A stretch of 64,000 nt of DNA. Origin: Cellvibrio sp. UBA7671. GTDB taxonomy: Bacteria > Pseudomonadota > Gammaproteobacteria > Pseudomonadales > Cellvibrionaceae. The notes below the pieces were generated by a model that had not been told where the DNA came from, did no database searches, and saw only the letters and a list, made by a program, of their open reading frames with translations. The translations under genes and the position numbers were made by a program. Of the stretch, positions 44,671 through 54,332 are shown piece by piece. The stretch spans positions 186,001 to 250,000 of the forward strand of contig DLHJ01000003.1 of NCBI GenBank assembly GCA_002483145.1, written 5' to 3'. Numbering within the stretch: position 1 is the first letter of the stretch; every line of letters begins with the position of its first letter.

Positions 44671-46152
44671 CTAATTTCTTAAAAAATAATTAATGTATTC
44701 ATCCAACGACGGTGATCGATCGCTGGCACTCTTCACTTGAGTTTGACGCTGAGCCGCCAGCGATGCAATTTTTTCCAAAGGGATTGAATCGAAACACAAT
44801 CCTCCAGTCATCGGAGCAACCCCAAATCCAATAAATAAATTAATCCATTGATCGCGAGTCAGTAAGGGGGACAAATAGTTCGAAATAACAGCACCGGACT
44901 TGAACAAATTTATGCTATGCACCGCATCTTCATAAATTGCTGGTTCAACTAACGCTTCTACCTGCGAACTCGTTAAAGCCGCAGTCAGCAACAAGAAAAT
45001 AACAATCAATTGTTGATGTTCCCTCGTCGTGATCAACGATAACCGATTAAACTCTTCACTTGCACCTGACATCGCTGCCGAGCATGCATAGCAATCGAGT
45101 AAATGCATCATGCTTTGACGAGCGGCTTCTCCGTACCCAGAAATCATATCCCATGGCACGTTGACAGCAGGAGGTATGCGAACATAATTCCCCTGCCAAC
45201 GAGCAGTATCATTAAAATCAAATTTACTCTTCTGTTCAGTTTTTACTCCGGATAAATCCAGACAAAGTTCCCGCACATTATTAATTGCAAAATTGTTATC
45301 GTTATTCTGAGTCTGGGTGCCCTCTTGCTGAAATGCGTAAAGGCGCATGCAAAATGTTGATTCAATATGCGTACGCGAAAAAAAACGTCGGCCGCGCACC
45401 CGCATGTGAGCCAAAGCTCCACCACCATTTTCAATGCCGTTATATTGCCTGCAAGTAATATTTACCGACGTCAACGATTCACTATCATCCCTTGATAAAC
45501 CTGCAGATGAGAGATCAATAAAAAGTTTCGCAGCAACATCTCGCTGCTGGTCCAGTCGCAGAAAATCGATATAAGTTGCAGAGCTGTCACCTGCGGGAGT
45601 TACCGTTTGCGCCCTGCACTCGGTCACTCCCAGAGCCAAAGCCCGCTCTCGCAACAGGTCAACATAACTTGCCAAGTGTAATTGCAAACCCACACCGAGC
45701 GATTGATAAATATCATGAGGCACCCGCTCTGGATCGATAAATTTGCCAGCGCGCGCCATAGTTGCGGCCAGCGAAAGCTCGGCCTGGTGGAAGTCACCAT
45801 AGGCAAGTAGTGAAGCCATAATTGACCAATCCACTTCCGCAGATCCAGCCAGGCTAGATCCATATGAGTGAAAAAAATAGCGGGCAGGTTCTTCAGCTGA
45901 AATATCAATACCCAACAACGGACGGGCAATTGATCGGCGCACTAATTCTTTTGCACTGATACCTAACAACTGATGAAATCGCCGAATAGACGGCGAAGCT
46001 GAAACGATTACCGCCTCATTTACACCTTCCGCAAAGCTGATAACAACTATTCTCGGGTTGAGCATATTTAGCTGTTTCGCCAGCAAGAGCGCCAGTGTCC
46101 AACAATCACTGGGGCTACCCACTATCGCAACGTCATATATTTTTTCTGCCAT
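44671..46152 (-). CDS. Degenerate halogenase-family protein (pseudo-enzyme B)
   Basis: A 493-residue protein collinear with its neighbours but lacking the catalytic set. The nucleotide motif is GSPSDCW instead of GGGTxGW. The catalytic Lys region reads ARPLLGIDI where the intact copies have T(F/Y)KLGIQF. The WxWxIP signature is absent, and the segment that should read FLEPLEST is NVPWDMISGYG. Collinearity is still clear in SPSIRRFHQLLGISAKELVRR (versus IPHIRHFNQFLGI) and the substrate-domain region. ATG 46152 overlaps the upstream stop as TGATG, so it is coupled to the intact copy before it. It has no internal stop and normal codon use. It probably cannot halogenate; a structural or regulatory role is inferred. 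Confidence 0.8.
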   Translation of the reverse strand: MAEKIYDVAIVGSPSDCWTLALLLAKQLNMLNPRIVVISFAEGVNEAVIVSASPSIRRFHQLLGISAKELVRRSIARPLLGIDISAEEPARYFFHSYGSSLAGSAEVDWSIMASLLAYGDFHQAELSLAATMARAGKFIDPERVPHDIYQSLGVGLQLHLASYVDLLRERALALGVTECRAQTVTPAGDSSATYIDFLRLDQQRDVAAKLFIDLSSAGLSRDDSESLTSVNITCRQYNGIENGGGALAHMRVRGRRFFSRTHIESTFCMRLYAFQQEGTQTQNNDNNFAINNVRELCLDLSGVKTEQKSKFDFNDTARWQGNYVRIPPAVNVPWDMISGYGEAARQSMMHLLDCYACSAAMSGASEEFNRLSLITTREHQQLIVIFLLLTAALTSSQVEALVEPAIYEDAVHSINLFKSGAVISNYLSPLLTRDQWINLFIGFGVAPMTGGLCFDSIPLEKIASLAAQRQTQVKSASDRSPSLDEYINYFLRN

Positions 46153-47651
46153 CAACTATGCTCCTCGTTGTTCAGCAGATGATTTATAAATAACTCGGCG
46201 CTCGGCATCTCATCAACTAATTGAGCTATTTCGTTGCGCATCCTCGCCAAATACCCCGCAACTGTAGCCTCCGAATATCCACCTACCCGCGGGTCAAAAT
46301 GCTGAGGAATAACACCCTGGCCGATACAAACTGCTGCATAAACACCATATTGCAGATGATCCACATGACCAACCTGCTGAAATATATTTTGTCGCTGCAC
46401 AAGAGAATCTGGCAGGCTCATCGTTTGGCAATAGCGCCAAAAAGCGGAGTCGTCACGTCGAGTTTCGGCATAATGCATGATTATAAAATCGCGAATACGC
46501 ACATATTCTGCGGTGACTCGCGCATTGAATTCGTGCTGCAACAATTGCTGATCGGCTCGAGGAGAAAATAAATCGAGCAACGCTTTTATACCGACTTGGA
46601 TAAGATAAATACTGGTCGACTCCAAAGGCTCCAAAAATCCTCCAGAGAGACCAATCGCAACACAATTTTTTCGCCACTGCTGCTGACGCATACCCGCCAC
46701 AAAACGAAACTTGCGCGGTTCCTCAAGCAAAGCAGCCCCTTCGAGCTGGGATAACAAGTGTTGGTATGCCAGATCATCCTGCATAAATTCGCTCGCATAC
46801 ACACAACCATTACCAACACGATGCTGTAAAGGTATTTGCCAACACCAGCCTGCAGAATGGGCGGTTGCTCGGGTATAAGGGCTTAGTCCAACCACTTTGG
46901 TGGAGGGCATTGCGAGAGCGCGATCGCACGGCAGCCAATGTGCCCATGATTCAAATTCGGCCCCCAAAGAACCGTTGATTAACAGCGCACGAAAGCCTGT
47001 GCAATCAACAAAAAAATCGGCCTCAACAACCTCGCCTGACTCCAAATGCAGTGAACAAATATTCCCTGTTACTGGATCACACTCAGTGTGTTTAACTTTT
47101 CCTTCCAGACGCACTACCGAACGATCTTCGGCGTAACGTCGTAAATAACTTGCGTAAAGTGCTGCATCAAAATGAAACGCGTAGTTGTAGCTGCCTCGCC
47201 AACCTGTATCATCGGATTGTGGATAGGCAAAACGATTTTTTTTAATTGCAGCAGCGGCTACGGAATAATCGTCGAACGAAGCCGCATTGCCCGATTGATA
47301 AGCACTCACCCAGAAATGTTGGAATTCAACACCATTTATATCGAATCCTACTGAGCCAAAGGGATGAATATATTCCTCACCAAGCTCACCCCAATTACGA
47401 AATTGGATACCCAATTTGAATGTTGCTTTAGTTGCACGAACGAAATCTGCCTCATCAATACCCAAAAACTGGTTAAAGTGACGGATGTGAGGAATGGTGG
47501 ATTCTCCAACTCCTACAGTCCCGAGCTCTTCGCTTTCGATTAGCCTTAAAGATAAGGGCATACCCGAAAATTTTTTCGCGAGTGCAGCCGCGGTCATCCA
47601 CCCTGCTGTACCGCCACCCAAGATCACCATCCGAGCATTATTGGTGGCCAT
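46152..47651 (-). CDS. Flavin-dependent halogenase (tryptophan halogenase family), intact, second
   Basis: A 499-residue protein with GGGTAGW (12-18), GVGESTIP, catalytic Lys79 in ATFKLGIQF, W269-C-W271-Q-I-P and E344-S345-T346 in FLEPLESTS. I choose ATG 47651 (MATNNARMVILGG): it is one base after the upstream stop, with GCGGAGCG just before it; the frame is open 14 codons further but without support. The substrate is unknown. It is tightly coupled both to the degenerate gene before it and to the one after it. Confidence 0.93.
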   Translation of the reverse strand: MATNNARMVILGGGTAGWMTAAALAKKFSGMPLSLRLIESEELGTVGVGESTIPHIRHFNQFLGIDEADFVRATKATFKLGIQFRNWGELGEEYIHPFGSVGFDINGVEFQHFWVSAYQSGNAASFDDYSVAAAAIKKNRFAYPQSDDTGWRGSYNYAFHFDAALYASYLRRYAEDRSVVRLEGKVKHTECDPVTGNICSLHLESGEVVEADFFVDCTGFRALLINGSLGAEFESWAHWLPCDRALAMPSTKVVGLSPYTRATAHSAGWCWQIPLQHRVGNGCVYASEFMQDDLAYQHLLSQLEGAALLEEPRKFRFVAGMRQQQWRKNCVAIGLSGGFLEPLESTSIYLIQVGIKALLDLFSPRADQQLLQHEFNARVTAEYVRIRDFIIMHYAETRRDDSAFWRYCQTMSLPDSLVQRQNIFQQVGHVDHLQYGVYAAVCIGQGVIPQHFDPRVGGYSEATVAGYLARMRNEIAQLVDEMPSAELFINHLLNNEEHS

Positions 47652-47652
47652 A

Positions 47653-49119
47653 TTAGCGCTCCGCATGATTATTTTGACTGCGCAACAGGTCATTGATATG
47701 CGCTACCTGTTGGGGAGCATTGGCTACAATCTCCCGAACCTTATTGAGAATGCTTTGGAAAAAATCCGGGAACTCATTGTCAGCTCGTTCAAGCCTTAAC
47801 GGCGGAAAGTGGATTGGCCATTTTTTTAGCCCCATGAGTAATGAAATCCATTCTGCCGCAGCTGGGTATCGCTCATCACGGTGAGGTAGTCGCGAGGATG
47901 CTATAAATACTTCTACCTCCTTGCGTAGTTCGGTCGGAAGAGATTGTAGATCGGACAGTTCGCCACCTTGAATCAACCAATAGCCTAGCAAATGCATATC
48001 CCTAACCGAACAATATAAGGTAGTTGCAAGGCGGTTGTACTCTTGCGCAAGGCTCGGTTGGAATGGAACAGAAGGCCAGAGTCCAATCAATAGCGCCAGC
48101 TCTTGCATAAGCAAATCCAACTCAGATACTAACAAGTTGCCAGGACGAGCGGCAGCAAGGCCAAGAGCCAATTTGCGGCCCTGCCAGGGCCGACAGAGGC
48201 AACCGTATGTATTTTGCCGCAGCGTTTTTTTCGCCGCTGAATGCGGTGACTGAGTTAAAAATTTGTCAAGCACGATTTTATTGCCAAGGTATTCGTAAGC
48301 AACCCCCGTGCGCAACGGTATTGCGTTGACAAGACTATCAGAACTAAACACAAGACTTGAAGTTGGATTCGGATTAAAATCGTTAGCAACAAACAGACGA
48401 GTAGCGTACTGATTTCCAAAATAATGAGTCCAGTCATGAACATCTTGATTGGGCTCGCTGGAAATACCCTCCTGAATATAGGATGCATCTATAACGAAAT
48501 CAGCAGTGTGACGCGCACCAGCTGAATCCAAAGCCTCCCCTTTCACTGCCTCATTTTTTTCTTTGCAAGGCGCGGTAACTTCATTTACAACTGTGATGCC
48601 GAGGTATGTCGCATAGCGAAGCAGTAGTCGGGTAAACGGAATTATATTTAAGTGTAACCCGGAGTAATTCTGCTCTTTTTTTTGCGCACCAGCCGCCGAT
48701 ACATGCCGCTGCAAATCAATTACTTTCCCATATTTTGATAATTGGGCAGTTACACAAAAATCATCATATCTGGCTTCCGGCCACAGAAAACGCTCAAAAA
48801 GCTGATGAAAATCCTGAACCTCATCTGATATACCGTAATCATCAACCGACCAATAGAATTCTCGTCCATATGACTCATCGACAATATGATGAGCTAAAAA
48901 ATAAGTACCGTCACATAGTCTCAGCAATGATTCCTGAGTGAGCTCCAGCACAGATAACAAACTTGAAAGCTCTCTCCTGACACTGACCGCACCATTGGTC
49001 TTCAGCTCGTTGTAACTCAGGGTTACTTTCAGGTTAGCGATTTTCTTTTTTAACGAGCAGGCTACGAGCAATGAATGCCACGAATTGCCTAACACCAATA
49101 CCGACTCAAGTCCCCTCAT
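47653..49119 (-). CDS. Degenerate halogenase-family protein (pseudo-enzyme A)
   Basis: A 488-residue protein collinear with the flanking halogenases but with its active-site motifs lost. The FAD motif is LGNSWHS, the lysine position falls in FLAHHIVDESYG, no WxWxIP is present, and ALGLAAARPGNLLVSELD stands where the intact copies have IGLSSGFLEPLEST. Matching blocks remain: FTRLLLRYATYLGITVVNEV, ADFVIDASYIQEGI and EYNRLATTLYCSVRDMHLLGYW. Its ATG overlaps the upstream halogenase stop by four bases (ATGA). The frame is open over its whole length, so it is likely expressed as a pseudo-enzyme or a protein with a new function. Confidence 0.8.
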   Translation of the reverse strand: MRGLESVLVLGNSWHSLLVACSLKKKIANLKVTLSYNELKTNGAVSVRRELSSLLSVLELTQESLLRLCDGTYFLAHHIVDESYGREFYWSVDDYGISDEVQDFHQLFERFLWPEARYDDFCVTAQLSKYGKVIDLQRHVSAAGAQKKEQNYSGLHLNIIPFTRLLLRYATYLGITVVNEVTAPCKEKNEAVKGEALDSAGARHTADFVIDASYIQEGISSEPNQDVHDWTHYFGNQYATRLFVANDFNPNPTSSLVFSSDSLVNAIPLRTGVAYEYLGNKIVLDKFLTQSPHSAAKKTLRQNTYGCLCRPWQGRKLALGLAAARPGNLLVSELDLLMQELALLIGLWPSVPFQPSLAQEYNRLATTLYCSVRDMHLLGYWLIQGGELSDLQSLPTELRKEVEVFIASSRLPHRDERYPAAAEWISLLMGLKKWPIHFPPLRLERADNEFPDFFQSILNKVREIVANAPQQVAHINDLLRSQNNHAER

Positions 49120-50660
49120 ACCACACCGTAAAGACTTGCAGCAACGGGCTGCTGGTTAATACCAGTCGCGCTTAGCTCTGCTTCCAAAACATCATTTGTC
49201 ATAGGCATCGCCTGCACCTGCAATTCCAGCTTTTCCCGCATCTTTTGCATTTCACCGAGCACAAAGGCGTCGGGATAATTAAGAACACGAGTATCGAAAT
49301 TGACTTTACCAACTCCCTGCCCAAGATATACAGCAAGCCAACTCGGCGACATAAAAAGACCATTTTGATAACGTTCTACATGCCCGGTAGCTCGGAACAA
49401 TTCAATACTACGTTCAAGTGACTCAGGCAGTGCCATATTCTGGCAGTAACGCCAGAACTCTGAGTCATTACGCTTGGTTATTTTATAATGCAGAATTAAA
49501 AAATCGCGAATCCGGACATACTCGGTTTCCATTTCATTATTATAAGCATCACGCAATGTAGACAGATCACCCGTCCCCGGAAAATACTCGAGAAACTTTA
49601 GAATCCCCTGCTGAATGAGATAGATACTGGTTGATTCCAGTGGTTCAAGAAACCCACTAGACAAGCCGATTGCAATGCAATTTTTTTCCCAATTTTTTTT
49701 TCGTCTTCCAGCAGTAAACTTCAAGAAATTTGGATCCGCCAGCGGGTAACCATCAAGATTAGTCAATAAGTTTTGCAAGGCATCTTCATCAGTGATCGCC
49801 GAACTGGAATACACCATTCCGTTACCCGTGCGATGCTGAAGCGGGATTCTCCATTGCCACCCCCAAGGCTTGGCATGGGCAACGGTATAAGGTTTTGGCG
49901 GTTCTACACGCTCACAAGGAACGGCGACAGCTCTATCGCAAAGCAGCCAGTTTGACCAGTCATCAAAAGGTACTGATAGTTTTTCGGCCAATAAGATTGC
50001 GCGAAACCCCGAGCAATCAATAAAAAAATCCCCTTCTACAGTTGCGCCGGAATCCATTTGCAAACTTGAAATGGCACCGCTAGTGGCATCGGTCATTACG
50101 TGAGACAAGCGCCCCTCAATACGAACGACGTTACGCTCCTCTGCATATTTTCGCAGAAACTTTGCATAACGTCCGGCGTCTATGTGATACGCGTAACTGA
50201 ATGCATTCTTGCCATTAATTGCGTTGGTTTCAGGAAAAGCAAAACGTTTTTTTTCTGCCATCACCACGGCAAGGGAAAACTGATCAAATGCCGGTGCCAC
50301 ACCTGAAGCCATAGCGGACAACCAGTAGTGATGAAAATCAATACTCCCTACAGGGTAACCGTGCGAACCAAATGGGTGGATATAAGCAGCCCCTAATGAA
50401 CCCCAATCGATAAATTGAATTCCTAGCTTATATGTAGCCTTAACCGCTGAAAGAAACGCCCGCTCTTCAATACCCAACATATTATTGAAATAACGAATAT
50501 GGGGAATAGTCGCTTCGCCAACACCAACGGTACCAATTTGCTCGGATTCGACCAAGACAACTTGATAGTTCTCAGGCAGAAATTTTGCACAAGCTGCCGC
50601 TGTCATCCAGCCAGCTGTACCACCACCCAAAATTATTATTTTTTTTAGTTCATTAAACAT
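49116..50660 (-). CDS. Flavin-dependent halogenase (tryptophan halogenase family), intact, first
   Basis: A 514-residue protein with GGGTAGW (12-18), GVGEATIP (46-53), catalytic Lys78 in ATYKLGIQF, W268-Q-W270-R-I-P273 and E342-S343-T344 in FLEPLESTS. These residues are those shown to matter in PrnA-type enzymes (Lys79 and Glu346 of PrnA; Ser/Thr chloride binding). ATG 50660 begins the five-gene run, 144 bases after the receptor stop, with a terminator-like hairpin in that gap. Relatives beside TonB receptors in Xanthomonas and Caulobacter have been found to brominate free indoles rather than tryptophan; the native substrate remains unknown. Confidence 0.93.
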   Translation of the reverse strand: MFNELKKIIILGGGTAGWMTAAACAKFLPENYQVVLVESEQIGTVGVGEATIPHIRYFNNMLGIEERAFLSAVKATYKLGIQFIDWGSLGAAYIHPFGSHGYPVGSIDFHHYWLSAMASGVAPAFDQFSLAVVMAEKKRFAFPETNAINGKNAFSYAYHIDAGRYAKFLRKYAEERNVVRIEGRLSHVMTDATSGAISSLQMDSGATVEGDFFIDCSGFRAILLAEKLSVPFDDWSNWLLCDRAVAVPCERVEPPKPYTVAHAKPWGWQWRIPLQHRTGNGMVYSSSAITDEDALQNLLTNLDGYPLADPNFLKFTAGRRKKNWEKNCIAIGLSSGFLEPLESTSIYLIQQGILKFLEYFPGTGDLSTLRDAYNNEMETEYVRIRDFLILHYKITKRNDSEFWRYCQNMALPESLERSIELFRATGHVERYQNGLFMSPSWLAVYLGQGVGKVNFDTRVLNYPDAFVLGEMQKMREKLELQVQAMPMTNDVLEAELSATGINQQPVAASLYGVV

Positions 50661-50753
50661 GGAAGAACTCTCTAACCCAAAGCACTATTCCAGAATAATA
50701 GACTGGAACTGTCAAATCGGATCATCGGGGGATACAAATGCAAAGATTTGGAA

Positions 50754-50786
50754 TAAAAAAAAGCGCACAACTTCCGTTGCGCGCTT
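50754..50786 (-). terminator. Terminator or attenuator between receptor gene and halogenase run
   Basis: The stem AAGCGCACAAC/GTTGCGCGCTT (one mismatch) has a 4-base loop and is followed on the minus strand by eight T. It lies 19 bases after the receptor stop. It should reduce transcription into the halogenase genes or end the receptor transcript. Confidence 0.85.
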
Positions 50787-50804
50787 CTCCTAGCGTATTA
50801 AAAC

Positions 50805-53800
50805 TTAGAACGTACCCTTCAACAACAGCGCTACACGTCTGTCATTGACAAACCATGAGCGACCAGCCTCCAAACCTTTGCCATCGAGAATCATGATAGT
50901 TTCAGTTTGGGTATTCAACAGGTTGGTAAACTGCAAACCTACTGTCAAATTATCGTTAAGCTTGTAGAACGCTGAACCGTCAAGGAAGCCAGAATCATCA
51001 TTCCACAGAGGATAACGACTGATTACGTCACGGGTAGTCAACAAGTAGCGTGAACGCCAGTTATAGGCCAAACGCAATGAAATAGCATCCTTATCGTACA
51101 TACCCACGATATTGAACGTGTCTTTCGATTGCCCCTGTAATGGCAGGCCAGAAAGATCTACTCGCGCACCTGTATCTATATCACCACCATTATCTGGATC
51201 AAGGCTTCCTGAATTGGGAATAGCTTTGGAATCAATATAGCTGTAGGTCACTTGCAAACCAAGACCATCAAAAGGAGCTGGCAACATGTCGTAGAATTGC
51301 TGATACGCAAGCTCAAACCCTTCCAACTCGCCCTCACCGTTATTGATGGTACCCTCGACTGTCGCAGTCTGCGTCACGCCAGATGTTGGGTTGGTGTAGA
51401 CACGATCAAATGCACCGTTCACAAAGAAGTTGGTCAGATCTTTCTTGAACAACGATAATGTCAAAGACCCTACATTGGCAAAATACCACTCCAGAGAGGC
51501 ATCGTACTGCTTAGACTCCATTGGATTCAAATAAGGGTTACCAGAACTGCCCGCCCAAGTGTTAATAGCTCCGCCAACAAGCGTCGTTGAAGGTGGAGTT
51601 ACCGACGTATCAGTCAACACAGCTCGAGTAGTTTCAAACGCTCGCAGACTGGTAGTATTGCGCACCAAGTCCATGTCAGGCATTGCGATTGCCTTTGAAG
51701 CACCAAAACGTACCAACAGGTCATCAGTTAACTCCACTTTCAAATTAAAGCTCGGCAACCATGCATCATAGTCATGGACTGAGTCCTCGATAGATGCACC
51801 GTTGTTACCAAACCCAAGTTCAGTTGGCGAGAGGAAGTTACCAATGTCACCGGCGTACTTCGTTGCAGCATCATAATCCGTCTTGATGAATGCATTGTCA
51901 TACGAACGACGAGCTGAAATCTCCTCAGCAGTGGGCGTAGCACTTAACGGCGGAGGATTGTATGCAGGGTTACTTGCTGCCGCTGCTAACAACTCGTTTC
52001 TTTTACCCTCGAGGTAGGCCAGGTGCGCCGCAGTGTTGCGCGGGTCTGGGGCACCTGCAGGAGGAAGATCGCGAGGGAGAACGTCGGGGTACTGTACCGA
52101 ACCAGTGGCAACGCGCTCAAAGTTTACGTAGCGTAAGCCGAAGTTTCCGTCAAATCGATAGGAATAATCCTCCGACCCAAAATCAACGCGCACGTAGGCA
52201 GCCTGATTGGTCTCTTCGGTAATAAAGACTTCTGACGGCAGGAAATAAGAACCGGTAGTGCCTGGACGATCAGCAGCATTTTCCCAAAGATTGCCACTAC
52301 CACCCGTCGGCAACTCACGTTGTTCTTTTACGATGGACTTAACCAGCGCATCTGAAGGATGAAGCATCGTATTTCCTGGGATAGTAATAACGCCACCACC
52401 ATGGAAATCCGACCAATCCACCTCTTCCCACTGACCACTTATCTCAGAGACAATTGGAGTATCCGCCCAGCCGATTTGATCAAACGGCTGCGCCCAAATA
52501 GGAGTTAATTGACCCCAGTTGTAGGCTGTTGAACGAACGGTTTGCTCGCGATTTGCATGGCGTATACCTGATCTAACTGCTTTTATAAAACCAGCGTCAT
52601 CGTCGAAGGTGTAAATTCCATCCAAGCGAGCCGCTTTAGAGTCACCTTCTGAGCGCTCGTAATGGTCCATCGCCGACTGCCACCAGTATGAAGTCGGATC
52701 TTGGAACCAGTTAGAATCGCCGGCAGGGTCATTTGAAAAGCCTGGCAGCGCCTTACCGCCAACCAACACACCCGCACCCGCAGCGCCAAATGGGCCAGTG
52801 CCCTCGCTACCCTCCACTACCAAGGCATTGCTATCTACGGCCATATTGTTATCGCGAATACCATGCCATGGTTCGATCAGTGTGAGGCGAGGCGTACTGC
52901 CTGACACATCGAAATCCTGAATGGCGTGAGTTGCCATCATTACAGTCACATCATCATCTTCGGTATTGGCCTTGATGTACTGCAAATCTAAACTCAATTC
53001 AAAATTGTCGCTTGGAGTCCACTTGAAGTTAGTGGCAAAGTCATCGATTACCGTGCGAGTACTCTTATAACGGTTATCAGTCTGGAAGCGAGAACCAAAC
53101 TGTGCGACAGCAGGGTTAGCCCAGCTGGCGGCGTGAGGCAAACGCAGCGCAGCCGGATTATCTGGGTCAGCAGAGCGCCAGCCGCCATCACTGAAGCGCC
53201 CATCCTGAGTGATAACACCACCCTGAAATAAGCCGTCATCGTCAAACTCGTACTCGGTGCCTTGCAGAGGAAGTGCTTGACGACGCTCGTAACCAGACTG
53301 GTATTTAATAGCATTTTCTGTCCAAGCCAACTCAGCATCTGAACGCATAAACTGCACAGTGGCCAGAAAGGTATCTTCGGGGTTTTCCCACTGCAAGGCA
53401 GTAGCCAAGCCTTGACGATCACGATCATCAAATTTCATGGTAGCGTTCGAGCCTTGAGGCATCCAAACAGAGCGGCCAGCTTCCGCAAAACGCTCCGCTC
53501 CAGCTATATCATTCGGCCCGGCATGCCCGGCACCTGGTGCAGACAAAGCGCGAGGAAAGTCGCTATAGTCGTCGCGATATTCAACATAAGCATCCGACTG
53601 AATACCATGGGAAATACCCTTCAAAGATGATTTTGATGCGTTGATTAAAAAGCCAAACTCTCCCGCCTCCGTTTCCCAGCGATCGCTGTAAAGACCAGAA
53701 AAAGTAGGTGTCCACTCTTCGGCCAAATCACCATACGAATAGTCAACGTTAAATGCCATAACGCGATCATTCGAATCGAAAGGCTTGCGAGTAATCAAGT

Positions 53801-54332
53801 TCACTGTACCGCCAATGCCACCTTCTACCATATCAGCTGATTGGTTTTTAAACACCTGAACGCCAGCCATCAACTCTGGTGGAACGTCTTGAAAGCTCAA
53901 ACCGCGCCCTGAGTTGGCTGTGAACGAATCGCGACCGTTGAATTCTGAACGAGTAGCGGACATACCGCGAATTACAGCACCTGAACCTTCAACCCCGAAA
54001 TGGTCAGGGTCGTTTGCGGCAGCAAAACGTTCGATTGATACACCAGGAATACGTTGCATCGCCTCCAGTACGCTACGATCTGGTAAGGAGCCGATGTCTT
54101 CTGCCGAAATAGCATCTACGAAGGTATCCGAGCTTCTTTTAACATCCTGCGCGTTTTGCAAGTTAGCACGCACACCAGTTACAACAATTTCCTCAACACT
54201 GGCATCTTTTTCTTCTGTTGTATCTTGCGCAAAAGAAGGAGCACTCAATGCCATGATGCACATAGCCAACATGGATTTTTTGAACTTAACGCCCTGCTGT
54301 TGTGCGGTTTTTTGATTTTTATGGAAAACCAT
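50805..54332 (-). CDS. Large TonB-dependent receptor (Xanthomonas/Caulobacter type)
   Basis: The 1175-residue outer-membrane receptor has a signal peptide (MLAMCIMALSAPSFAQ), a TonB box-like VEEIVVTGVR, a plug with ERFAAANDPDHFGVEGSGAVIRG and a large barrel ending in LLKGTF. It belongs to the long TIGR01782-type receptors that import glycans or glycosides in Caulobacter, Xanthomonas and Cellvibrio. ATG 54332 has AAGGGG 7 bases upstream. A LacI-type palindrome lies about 230 bases before the start. The five halogenase-family genes follow, so the receptor may import the substrate or a precursor. The ligand is not predictable from sequence. Confidence 0.93.
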   Translation of the reverse strand: MVFHKNQKTAQQQGVKFKKSMLAMCIMALSAPSFAQDTTEEKDASVEEIVVTGVRANLQNAQDVKRSSDTFVDAISAEDIGSLPDRSVLEAMQRIPGVSIERFAAANDPDHFGVEGSGAVIRGMSATRSEFNGRDSFTANSGRGLSFQDVPPELMAGVQVFKNQSADMVEGGIGGTVNLITRKPFDSNDRVMAFNVDYSYGDLAEEWTPTFSGLYSDRWETEAGEFGFLINASKSSLKGISHGIQSDAYVEYRDDYSDFPRALSAPGAGHAGPNDIAGAERFAEAGRSVWMPQGSNATMKFDDRDRQGLATALQWENPEDTFLATVQFMRSDAELAWTENAIKYQSGYERRQALPLQGTEYEFDDDGLFQGGVITQDGRFSDGGWRSADPDNPAALRLPHAASWANPAVAQFGSRFQTDNRYKSTRTVIDDFATNFKWTPSDNFELSLDLQYIKANTEDDDVTVMMATHAIQDFDVSGSTPRLTLIEPWHGIRDNNMAVDSNALVVEGSEGTGPFGAAGAGVLVGGKALPGFSNDPAGDSNWFQDPTSYWWQSAMDHYERSEGDSKAARLDGIYTFDDDAGFIKAVRSGIRHANREQTVRSTAYNWGQLTPIWAQPFDQIGWADTPIVSEISGQWEEVDWSDFHGGGVITIPGNTMLHPSDALVKSIVKEQRELPTGGSGNLWENAADRPGTTGSYFLPSEVFITEETNQAAYVRVDFGSEDYSYRFDGNFGLRYVNFERVATGSVQYPDVLPRDLPPAGAPDPRNTAAHLAYLEGKRNELLAAAASNPAYNPPPLSATPTAEEISARRSYDNAFIKTDYDAATKYAGDIGNFLSPTELGFGNNGASIEDSVHDYDAWLPSFNLKVELTDDLLVRFGASKAIAMPDMDLVRNTTSLRAFETTRAVLTDTSVTPPSTTLVGGAINTWAGSSGNPYLNPMESKQYDASLEWYFANVGSLTLSLFKKDLTNFFVNGAFDRVYTNPTSGVTQTATVEGTINNGEGELEGFELAYQQFYDMLPAPFDGLGLQVTYSYIDSKAIPNSGSLDPDNGGDIDTGARVDLSGLPLQGQSKDTFNIVGMYDKDAISLRLAYNWRSRYLLTTRDVISRYPLWNDDSGFLDGSAFYKLNDNLTVGLQFTNLLNTQTETIMILDGKGLEAGRSWFVNDRRVALLLKGTF

